From Mycobacteriales bacterium (GTDB lineage Bacteria > Actinomycetota > Actinomycetes > JAFAQI01 > DASSKL01): a DNA stretch of 57,648 nucleotides. Under the pieces are notes generated by a model. The model worked only from the letters and a program-made list of their open reading frames with translations, was not told the DNA's origin and searched no databases. The first letter of the stretch is position 1. Each line of letters starts with the position of its first letter. The position numbers were made by a program, and so were the translations under genes. Positions 43,298 to 50,192 of the stretch are shown piece after piece. Where the stretch lies: assembly GCA_035690485.1 (NCBI GenBank), contig DASSKL010000070.1, forward strand, positions 1-57,648. The letters are read 5' to 3'.

Positions 43298-43309
43298 TAC
43301 GGTCCGGCC
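43298..43309 (+). promoter_or_regulatory. Leaderless promoter -10 of LLM gene
   Basis: TACGGT fits TANNNT and is followed by six bases and the ATG at 43310. No Shine-Dalgarno sequence is present. Confidence 0.5.
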
Positions 43310-44347
43310 ATGAAGGTCGACGGTGGACTCGGGATCAGCAGGGGCTCGGGCGAGATGTCGTCCGAGGCGATCGCGGCGTCGGTCCGCGAGCAGGAGCAGC
43401 TCGGCTACGACGGCGTGTGGTCGGCCGAGACCGCGCACGACGCGTTCCTGCCGCTGGTCGTCGCTGCCGAGCACAGCGAGCACATCGAGCTGGGCACCGC
43501 GATCGCGGTCGCCTTCGCCCGCAACCCGATGAACCTCGCCTACCTGGCCAACGACCTGCAGCTGATGTCGAAGGGCCGGTTCATGCTCGGCCTCGGCAGC
43601 CAGATCAAGCCGCACATCGAGAAGCGGTTCGCGATGCCCTGGAGCCACCCGGCGCCGCGGATGCGCGAGCTGATCCTCGCGATCCGGGCCATCTGGGACG
43701 CGTGGGAGACCGGCGGCAAGCTCGACTTCCGGGGCGACTTCTACACCCACACGCTGATGACGCCGTTCTTCGACCCGGGGCCCAACCCCTACGGCCGGCC
43801 GAAGATCCTGCTCGCCGCTGTCGGCGAGGTCATGACCAGCGTGGCGGCCGAGGTGGCCGACGGCATGCTCGTGCACGGCTTCACCACCCACCGCTACCTG
43901 CGAGAGGTCACGGTGCCGACGATCGAGGCCGGGCTCGAGCGGGCGGGCAAGAAGCGGGGCGACTTCCAGATCAGCTACCCGGCGTTCGTGGTGACCGGCC
44001 GCGACGACGAGCAGATGACCAAGGCCGCCGCCGGCGTACGCCAGCAGATCGCGTTCTACGGCAGCACCCCGGCCTACCGCGGCGTGCTCGACCTGCACGG
44101 CTGGGGTGAGGTCGGGGCCGAGCTCAACCGGCTCTCCAAGAGCGACGACGCCGGCCGCTGGCAGGCCATGGGCACGCTGATCGACGACGAGATGCTCGAC
44201 GCGTTCGCCGTCGTGGCCCCGCCCGACCAGGTCGCCGCCGCGATCAAGGACCGCTTCGGCGACCTGGTCGACCGGTTCAGCTTCTACGCGCCCTACGCCG
44301 CCGAGCCCGGCACCTGGGACGCCGTGATCGCCGAGCTCAAGGGCTGA
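43310..44347 (+). CDS. LLM-class F420-dependent oxidoreductase, Rv3520c-like
   Basis: A 345-residue luciferase-like enzyme. GYDGVWSAETAHDAFLPLV, ELGTAIAVAFARNPMNLAYLANDLQLMSKGRFMLGLGSQIKPHIEKRF, MPWSHPAPRMRE and FYTHTLMTPFF correspond to Rv3520c as recalled, an F420-dependent enzyme in the mycobacterial sterol regulon. The reaction is not established. It is probably leaderless and shares a palindromic regulatory region with the acyl-CoA dehydrogenase operon. The stop is embedded in a hairpin with the convergent crotonase stop. Confidence 0.9.
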   Translation: MKVDGGLGISRGSGEMSSEAIAASVREQEQLGYDGVWSAETAHDAFLPLVVAAEHSEHIELGTAIAVAFARNPMNLAYLANDLQLMSKGRFMLGLGSQIKPHIEKRFAMPWSHPAPRMRELILAIRAIWDAWETGGKLDFRGDFYTHTLMTPFFDPGPNPYGRPKILLAAVGEVMTSVAAEVADGMLVHGFTTHRYLREVTVPTIEAGLERAGKKRGDFQISYPAFVVTGRDDEQMTKAAAGVRQQIAFYGSTPAYRGVLDLHGWGEVGAELNRLSKSDDAGRWQAMGTLIDDEMLDAFAVVAPPDQVAAAIKDRFGDLVDRFSFYAPYAAEPGTWDAVIAELKG

Positions 44348-44362
44348 GGGTTACTCGCCCTT
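44339..44362. terminator. Hairpin across convergent stops of LLM and crotonase genes
   Basis: AAGGGC-t-GAG pairs with CTC-GCCCTT around a five-base loop, with one bulged T. Both stop codons (44345-44347 and 44351-44353) are inside. Confidence 0.5.
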
Positions 44363-45121
44363 CCAGACCGGTTCGCGCTTCTCGACGAACGCCATCGCGC
44401 CTTCCATGGCGTCCTTGCTGGTGTTGACCGTGCCCGAGAAGTGGTTGTTGCGCTTCCACAGCTCCTCCTCGGTCAGATCCTGGGAGAGCCGGGCGAGCTC
44501 GAGGCTGGCCTTGATCGACAGCGGTGCGTTCTTGGCGATCTTCTCGGCGATCTCGAGCGCCTTGGCGAGCAGGTCGCCGTCGGCGACGACGTGGTTGACC
44601 AGGCCGACCCGGTGCGCCTCGGCGGCGTCGATGCGCTCGGCGGTGAGGATCATCTCCAGCGCCTTGCGGGGGAACATCGCCCGCGGCAGCCGGAAGACGC
44701 CGCCGGCCGCGGCGAACAGGCCGCGCATCGGCTCGGGCAGACCGAACGTCGCCGACTCGGCCGCGACGAGGAAGTCGCAGGACAGCGCGATCTCGCAGCC
44801 GCCGGCGAGGGCGAACCCGTTGATCGCGCCGATCACCGGCTTGGTGCGCGGGTAGGTCACGAAACCCGCGAAGCCGCCCTTGGGCTGCACGACGCCGCCG
44901 GCCTCGCCGGAGGAGAACGCCTTGAGGTCCATGCCCGCGCAGAACGCCTGGCCGGTGCCGGTGAGGATCGCGACCCGCGCCTCGTCGTCGGCCTCGAACT
45001 TCTCGATCGACTCATGCAGCCCGGTAGCGAGCGCGCCGTTGACGGCGTTGCGCGCGTCGGGACGGTTCAGCGTGATGACCGCGGTGCGGCCTTCCATCCG
45101 GTAGAGGACCTCGTCGGCCAT
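44351..45121 (-). CDS. Enoyl-CoA hydratase/isomerase (crotonase)
   Basis: A 256-residue crotonase with ITLNRPDARNAV, ILTGTGQAFCAGMDLKAF (first oxyanion strand, about 50-67), AINGFALAGGCEIALSCDFLVA (about 98-119) and the Glu in LPEPMRGL. This is a full active-site set for hydration. It resembles mycobacterial EchA8/EchA-type hydratases; a specific number is not assigned. ATG 45121 with GGAGAGACAG upstream. A KstR-like half-site lies about 30 bases upstream but is too weak to count. Confidence 0.88.
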   Translation of the reverse strand: MADEVLYRMEGRTAVITLNRPDARNAVNGALATGLHESIEKFEADDEARVAILTGTGQAFCAGMDLKAFSSGEAGGVVQPKGGFAGFVTYPRTKPVIGAINGFALAGGCEIALSCDFLVAAESATFGLPEPMRGLFAAAGGVFRLPRAMFPRKALEMILTAERIDAAEAHRVGLVNHVVADGDLLAKALEIAEKIAKNAPLSIKASLELARLSQDLTEEELWKRNNHFSGTVNTSKDAMEGAMAFVEKREPVWKGE

Positions 45122-45181
45122 GACCTGTCTCTCCTGCAGTTGAGGGCTACGTCAGGTTCTTCCTACCGTGCGCCCGCCGGG

Positions 45182-45194
45182 TAGCGTGATCGGG
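45182..45194 (+). promoter_or_regulatory. Leaderless promoter -10 of prenyltransferase gene
   Basis: TAGCGT (45182-45187) fits TANNNT and is followed by seven bases and GTG 45195, with no Shine-Dalgarno sequence. Confidence 0.45.
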
Positions 45195-46235
45195 GTGACC
45201 GATCAGGCGGCCGTCCATCCCGCACTGGACCCCCACGTCAACGGCCGGCTGGCCGCCTGGCGCTACGCGCTGCGCACCACGAACCCGCCCGCGGGCGAGA
45301 TCGACGCCGTGACCCGCTGGCTGGTCGTCACCCGGGCCGCCGTGCTGCCGATGACGCTGTTCGCCGGTCTGGTCGCCGCACTGCTGGCGGTCGGCGCACC
45401 GCACGTCAGCGTCGTCAACCTGCTGGTCGCGATCCTCGGCATCCTGCTGGCCCACGTCGCCAACAACCTCATGAACGACCTCGCCGACACCCAGGTCGGC
45501 ACCGACACCCTCGACTACCCGCGCGCGCTCTACGCCCCGCACCCGATCCTGTCCGGGCTCGTGACCAAGGCCCAGCTCTACCGGGCCATCGCGCTGGTCA
45601 ACCTCGCGGACCTGGCGATCCTGCTGTTCCTCGCCGGCCGTCGCGGCTGGCCGATCGTCGGCTTCGCGCTCGGCGGCTTCCTGCTCAGCGTCGCCTACAC
45701 GTCTCCACCGCTGCGGCTGAAGAAGATCGGCCTCGGCGAGCCCGACGTGCTCGTGGTCTGGGGGCCGCTGATGGTGGTCGGCACCTACTTCGCCGCGACC
45801 GGCACCGCGCCCTGGCAGGTGTGGCTCGCCTCGCTGCCCTACGGGCTGCTCTGCACGACGGTGCTCATGGGCAAGCACGTCGACAAGATCCCGTACGACG
45901 CACCCGCCGGCACCCGCACGCTGCCGGTCCTCCTCGGGGAGCGGCGGGCGCGGGGCCTGACCCGCGGGCTGCTCGCGACGTTCTACGTGCTGGTCGCCGT
46001 CGACGTCGCCGTCGGCGCGCTGCCCTGGCCATCGCTCACGGTGGTCGCGGGGCTTCCGGTGGCCGCCAAGGCCTGGCGCTACCTGTCCCGACCGCGGCCC
46101 GACGCGCCCCCCGAGGGTTTCCCGATCTGGCCGTTGTGGTTCGCGGCGATCGCTTTCCTGCACACCCGGCGGGCCGGCGCGCTGCTGGTCGCCGGCCTCG
46201 CGATCGCAGCCGGCTTCGGGATGACCGGCTACTGA
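45195..46235 (+). CDS. UbiA-family prenyltransferase (MenA-like)
   Basis: A 346-residue membrane protein with about eight to nine helices. The first Asp-rich motif is NNLMNDLADTQVGTD (NDxxDxxxGTD as in MenA), the second GKHVDKIPYDAPAGTRTLPVLLGE. These bind prenyl diphosphate through magnesium. Substrates of the family include DHNA and other aromatics; the long 30-residue polar N-terminus (ALDPHVNGRLAAWRYALRTTNPP) is not standard for MenA, so the acceptor is uncertain. GTG 45195 is chosen because a -10 lies seven bases upstream. It converges on the deformylase gene. Confidence 0.85.
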   Translation: MTDQAAVHPALDPHVNGRLAAWRYALRTTNPPAGEIDAVTRWLVVTRAAVLPMTLFAGLVAALLAVGAPHVSVVNLLVAILGILLAHVANNLMNDLADTQVGTDTLDYPRALYAPHPILSGLVTKAQLYRAIALVNLADLAILLFLAGRRGWPIVGFALGGFLLSVAYTSPPLRLKKIGLGEPDVLVVWGPLMVVGTYFAATGTAPWQVWLASLPYGLLCTTVLMGKHVDKIPYDAPAGTRTLPVLLGERRARGLTRGLLATFYVLVAVDVAVGALPWPSLTVVAGLPVAAKAWRYLSRPRPDAPPEGFPIWPLWFAAIAFLHTRRAGALLVAGLAIAAGFGMTGY

Positions 46236-46236
46236 G

Positions 46237-46253
46237 CCGCTACAGGTAGCGCT
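46237..46253. terminator. Hairpin between convergent prenyltransferase and deformylase genes
   Basis: CGCTA pairs with TAGCG over CAGG (46238-46251), including the stop of the deformylase gene; the flanking AG/CT can extend it with a bulge. Confidence 0.35.
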
Positions 46254-46752
46254 TGCGCGGGTAGAGCGCGTGCGCGCCGGCCACCCGGTCGAGGAACAGC
46301 ATCCCGTCGAGGTGGTCGAGCTCGTGCTGCAGGCCGACCGCCTCGTAGGCATCCGCCTCGACCACCCGCTCCTCCCCCGTGCCCGGCACCACCCCGGCCA
46401 CGGTGACCCGGAGGAACCGCGGCACGTCGCCGGTGAGGTCGGGCACCGACAGGCAGCCCTCGCGGCCGGACTTCGGCTCCTCGCCGTGCACGAGCCGGGG
46501 GTTGGCGAGCACGACGAGTCCGGCGTACGACCTGGTCTTGCGGTGACCACCGACGTCGAGGCAGAAGACCCGCCAGCCGACCCCGATCTGCGGCGCGGCA
46601 AGCCCCACGCAACCGGTGAACTCGCGCATCGTCGCGACAAGGTCGTCGGCGAGGGCCGCGACGGCCGGGTCGCGCGGGTCGACGTCGACAGACGGCGTGC
46701 TGAGGACCTCAGCCGGGGCGTGGACGACCGGCCGCACCTGCGGATCGCTCAC
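46240..46752 (-). CDS. def: Peptide deformylase
   Basis: A 170-residue deformylase with all three motifs: GLAAPQIG (50-57), EGCLSVP with metal ligand Cys100, and QHELDHLDG with His143, Glu144 and His147. It removes the formyl group from nascent chains. The lack of the usual C-terminal extension and the RxxxxPRKR-like tail ALYPRKRYL are seen in secondary actinobacterial deformylases. GTG 46752 overlaps the stop of the ACT-domain gene by one base (TAGTG). Confidence 0.95.
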   Translation of the reverse strand: MSDPQVRPVVHAPAEVLSTPSVDVDPRDPAVAALADDLVATMREFTGCVGLAAPQIGVGWRVFCLDVGGHRKTRSYAGLVVLANPRLVHGEEPKSGREGCLSVPDLTGDVPRFLRVTVAGVVPGTGEERVVEADAYEAVGLQHELDHLDGMLFLDRVAGAHALYPRKRYL

Positions 46753-47273
46753 TACAGGAGTTCCGCCTCAGCCGCGCGCAGGGACGCGTGCACACCGAGA
46801 CCCGCGGCGAGCTCGGCGAGGTCGCGGTCGAGCTGCTCGGCGTCGACGTCGCCGGGGAGGTCGACCTCGCACACGAGCACGTAGAGGTCACCGGCGAGCC
46901 GGGTCGTCATGTCGGTGATGTTGCCGTGGCAGTCGGCGACGAGCCCGGTGATCGCCGCAACGATGCCGGGGCGGTCGGCGCCGTGCAACGAGAGCAGGTA
47001 GTGGCTGCCGGCCGGCACGGCCTCCGCCGTCTCCGGACCGACCTCGGCGACCGTGGTGTGCACGCCCAGCCGCCGCTCCGCCGGGACCAGCGCGGCGCGG
47101 ATGGCGGCCTCGGTCACCGCCGCCTGCGCGATCAGGGTCATCGCGAACCGCCCGCGCAGGATCGTCATCGACGAGTCCTCGAGGTTGGCCCCGAGGTCGG
47201 CGAGAGCCGAGGTGACGGCCGCGACGATGCCCGGGCGATCGTCACCGATGACGGTGACGGCGAAGGCGGTCAT
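46752..47273 (-). CDS. Tandem ACT-domain protein (GcvR-like)
   Basis: A 173-residue protein made of two ACT domains: AVTVIGDDRPGIVAAVTSALADLGANLEDSSMTILRGRFAM (1-45) and YLLSLHGADRPGIVAAITGLVADCHGNITDMTTRLAGDLYVL (90-135). The DRPGIVAA turns are the ligand-binding hallmarks. GcvR-type proteins sense amino acids, often glycine, and act through protein partners. ATG 47273. It is coupled with peptide deformylase, a pairing also seen in other actinobacteria as far as I recall. Confidence 0.88.
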   Translation of the reverse strand: MTAFAVTVIGDDRPGIVAAVTSALADLGANLEDSSMTILRGRFAMTLIAQAAVTEAAIRAALVPAERRLGVHTTVAEVGPETAEAVPAGSHYLLSLHGADRPGIVAAITGLVADCHGNITDMTTRLAGDLYVLVCEVDLPGDVDAEQLDRDLAELAAGLGVHASLRAAEAELL

Positions 47274-47295
47274 GCCCCCGGAGGGTAGTGGCGGT

Positions 47296-48414
47296 CTAGA
47301 GCCGCACGGGTGGCCGGGGGCGGTCCCGGACGAACCGGCCGACCCCGCCGGCCCGCGTCGCCTGCAGCCCCTGCAGCAGCGGGTGGCCAGTGCGTGTGAG
47401 CACCGGCGCCGCGGCCTCGGCCTGGCCCTCGTCGGCCGCCGCGGCCGCGCCACCACCCATCGCCGCGAGCACCGGATGGTGGAAACGGCGGGCGGACGAA
47501 GCGGCACCGGGGTTCGCCATCACGACCAGCAGGACGAGCGCCAGGCCGACGATGAGGCCGATGCCCAACGTGCGGCCGTCGTGGTTGCCGCCGGAGGCGG
47601 CCAGCCGACGGGTGGGGTCGGCGACGACCGGAGCGCCGCCCTGCCCCGACGGCGCCGTGCCGGCCTCGGGACCCGCGACCGACGGAGCGACCCCCGCGTT
47701 CGTCGGCGGGGCGGCGAACGAGTTGTCACCGGAAAGCGCCGGCATGGGGGCGCCGGCCGACGACGCACCGGCTGCGCCCGTGCCGGTCGAGGTCGACCCG
47801 TCGGTCACCGGGTTGGCGGGCAGGCCGCTGCCGTCGCTGCCGGCGCCGGTCGCCGTGAACGACGCGTCCGACGGCTTGGCGATCGTCACCTCGAACGGCG
47901 TCTGGTAGCCCGGGTCAGGCACCACCACGAAGTCGAAGGTGCCGGGCATCGCCTGGAGGCTGTCGTTGAGCGTCCACGTGACCTTGGACCCGTTGGCCTG
48001 GCCGGTGATCTTCTTGCTGCAGTCATAGGTCGGCGCGTGGTCCCACTGCTGGTTGCCGCCGCCCGACCAGGCGCTGGTCGTCGGGCAGAGCACCAGGGCG
48101 GGTGCCTCGACCGACTTGTTGTCGGCGATGTCCAGCGTGAGGGTGCCGCCGCTCGACCCGCTGGCGACGTAGCGCAGCGCGGCGAACGCCGCGACACCCG
48201 CCGGGGTGTTGCGGACGACGAGGGTGCCGTCGTCGGTGTAGGTCGGGTCCTGCGGCAGCGTGCCGACGGTGGCGTTGCCGGGCCGCGCCTCGCTCCACCA
48301 GCCGGTGACGACGGGCGAGTCGGCGCTGGCCGACCCGGCGGTGACCAGCAGGCCACCGGCGGAGGCAACTGTGAGCAGCACCGCTGGGAGCATCCGGCGA
48401 AGCAGGGTCGACAT
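47296..48414 (-). CDS. Type I membrane protein with exported beta-rich domain
   Basis: A 372-residue protein not recognised as a known family. A signal peptide (about 1-31, ending GSASA) precedes a predicted beta-rich outside domain (about 32-190; GTLTLDIADNKSVEAPALVLCP, VTWTLNDSLQAMPGTFDFVVVPDPGYQTPFEVTIAKP) with two cysteines that may pair. A Gly/Ser/Ala/Pro-rich linker follows (190-280), then one membrane helix (about 283-300, LGIGLIVGLALVLLVVMA) and a basic cytoplasmic tail of about 70 residues. The ATG is two bases after the fused ATPase stop, so it belongs to the second LIV-type operon and may be an extracellular or anchoring partner. Confidence 0.8.
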   Translation of the reverse strand: MSTLLRRMLPAVLLTVASAGGLLVTAGSASADSPVVTGWWSEARPGNATVGTLPQDPTYTDDGTLVVRNTPAGVAAFAALRYVASGSSGGTLTLDIADNKSVEAPALVLCPTTSAWSGGGNQQWDHAPTYDCSKKITGQANGSKVTWTLNDSLQAMPGTFDFVVVPDPGYQTPFEVTIAKPSDASFTATGAGSDGSGLPANPVTDGSTSTGTGAAGASSAGAPMPALSGDNSFAAPPTNAGVAPSVAGPEAGTAPSGQGGAPVVADPTRRLAASGGNHDGRTLGIGLIVGLALVLLVVMANPGAASSARRFHHPVLAAMGGGAAAAADEGQAEAAAPVLTRTGHPLLQGLQATRAGGVGRFVRDRPRPPVRL

Positions 48415-48416
48415 CG

Positions 48417-50192
48417 TCAGCTCCTAGTCCCGGTGGAAGAGGCCCGCCGCCGCGGCCGGGGCGTCGACGCGGTGTCCGGTTCGCCCCGACCCGAGCGGTT
48501 GATCACAGCAGTGTCGCTGCCGAGGTAGGACGACACGACGACGGGGTCCTCGAGCACCGCCTGCGGCGGCCCTTCCGCGATGACGCGGCCGAGGTCCATC
48601 GCGACCAGCCGGTCGGAGATCGCGGTGATCAGCGGCATGTCGTGCTCGATCACGAGCATGGCGCACCCGGTCTCGGCCTGGATCCGGCGCAGCAGCGGCC
48701 CGAGCGCCTCGGTCTCGCGCTGCGCGATGCCCGATGACGGCTCGTCGAGGATGAGTACGACGGGGTCGTGGGCGATCGCCATGGCCAGGTCGACGATGCG
48801 GCGGGAACCGGTCGACAGCTCGGACACGAACTTGTCGCGGAAGGCACCGAGGTTCATCAGCTCGACGAGGTCCTCGACGGTGTAGGCGACGTCGTCCTCC
48901 GAGGCGAGCACGGCCGGCAGGCCGAGCAGCGCGGCGAAGTGGTCTCGGGTGTCGATGTGCCGCTCGACACCCATCGCGAGGTTCTCCGCGACGGTGAGCG
49001 TCGGGAAGATGCGCGCGTCCTGGAACGACCGGCCGAGGCCGATCGTCGCCCGGCGGTCGGCGGGCCAGCCGGTCACGTCGACACCGCGCAGCATCACCCG
49101 GCCGGCGTCGGGCTTGAGGAAGCCCGACAGGACGTCGAAGATCGTCGTCTTGCCGGCGCCGTTGGGCCCGATGACGCCGAGGATCTCCCCGGCCCGTACC
49201 TCGATGTCGACGTCGGACAGGGCATTGATGCCGCCGAAGCTCTTGGAGACCGACTGCGACGCGAGGACCACCGGCGCGTCCGGACCGGGGGCCGGCCGCT
49301 GCGGCTCGGCGACCGCCGCACGCCTGCCCTTCGCCGCGCGCGGTGGGGCAGGTCGAGTCTGTGCCGCCCCCTGCAGGAAGACCGAGCGCAGGATGTCGTC
49401 CCGCTCCAGCAGCTCGGCCGTCGGCCCGGAGAACCGCACCTCGCCCTTCTCCATGAAGAAGGCGCGGCTGGCGATCGTGAGCGCGACGTTGACCGACTGC
49501 TCGACCACGATGATCGTGCAGCCGGTGGCATGGATCGCGCGCACCATCTCGAGCAGCTGCTCGACGATCGTCGGCGCGAGCCCGAGCGACAGCTCGTCGA
49601 TGACCAGCAGCTTCGGCTTGGCGACGAAGGCCATGCCGAGCGCGAGCTGCTGCTGCTCCCCGCCGGACAGGTTGCCGGCGAGCTGACCCCACCGCTCGCG
49701 CAGCCGTGGGAACTGGTCGAGCACCTGCTGGGTGCGGGCCTCGACCTGCTTGGGGTCCTCGTCGGCGTAGAGCCAGGTGCCGGCCTTGAAGTGCTCGGCG
49801 ACGGTCAGCGTCGGGAAGACGGCCTTGCCGCCGGGCACCTGGATGATGCCGAGCTTCGACGTCTTCACCGCGTCGGCGTGGGTGATGTCGAGGCCGTCGA
49901 AGAGGATGCGCCCCGCCGCCGGGTCGACGAGACCGGAGATCGCCTTGAGCAGCGTCGACTTCCCGGCGCCGTTGGTCCCGAGCAGGGCGACGATCTCGCC
50001 GCGCTCCACCTCCATGTCGACGCCGAAGAGGATCTGCACCTTGTCGTAGGCGACGTCGACTCCGCTGCACTGCAGCAGCGGCCCCTCCCCTGCTGCCGGC
50101 CGGGGCACCTCGAGCACGGCGGTCTGCGCCGCCTGCCGCCGCGCCAATCGGCGCAGCGCAGCGGTCGGATCCACCCGCCCGGCGCGCCTCAC
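48417..50192 (-). CDS. Fused LivF-LivG ATPase of second LIV-type ABC system
   Basis: A 591-residue protein with two ABC ATPases. The first (about 30-275) has GTNGAGKS, LSGGEQQQLALGMAF and LLVIDELSLGLAP (LivF type). The second (about 315-560) has GPNGAGKTT, LGRSFQDARIFP, LSTGSRRIVDLAMAI and LILDEPSSGIAQ (LivG type). A Pro/Ala/Arg linker joins them and the C-terminal 30 residues are polar. Fusion fixes the ATPase heterodimer at 1:1. GTG 50192 overlaps the permease stop (GTGA). Confidence 0.9.
   Translation of the reverse strand: MRRAGRVDPTAALRRLARRQAAQTAVLEVPRPAAGEGPLLQCSGVDVAYDKVQILFGVDMEVERGEIVALLGTNGAGKSTLLKAISGLVDPAAGRILFDGLDITHADAVKTSKLGIIQVPGGKAVFPTLTVAEHFKAGTWLYADEDPKQVEARTQQVLDQFPRLRERWGQLAGNLSGGEQQQLALGMAFVAKPKLLVIDELSLGLAPTIVEQLLEMVRAIHATGCTIIVVEQSVNVALTIASRAFFMEKGEVRFSGPTAELLERDDILRSVFLQGAAQTRPAPPRAAKGRRAAVAEPQRPAPGPDAPVVLASQSVSKSFGGINALSDVDIEVRAGEILGVIGPNGAGKTTIFDVLSGFLKPDAGRVMLRGVDVTGWPADRRATIGLGRSFQDARIFPTLTVAENLAMGVERHIDTRDHFAALLGLPAVLASEDDVAYTVEDLVELMNLGAFRDKFVSELSTGSRRIVDLAMAIAHDPVVLILDEPSSGIAQRETEALGPLLRRIQAETGCAMLVIEHDMPLITAISDRLVAMDLGRVIAEGPPQAVLEDPVVVSSYLGSDTAVINRSGRGEPDTASTPRPRRRASSTGTRS

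Noticed and set aside
45149-45162. KstR-like sequence TACGTCAGGTTCTT before the crotonase gene
   Set aside because: Only the right half-site is intact; three fixed positions are wrong. Too weak to call an operator.
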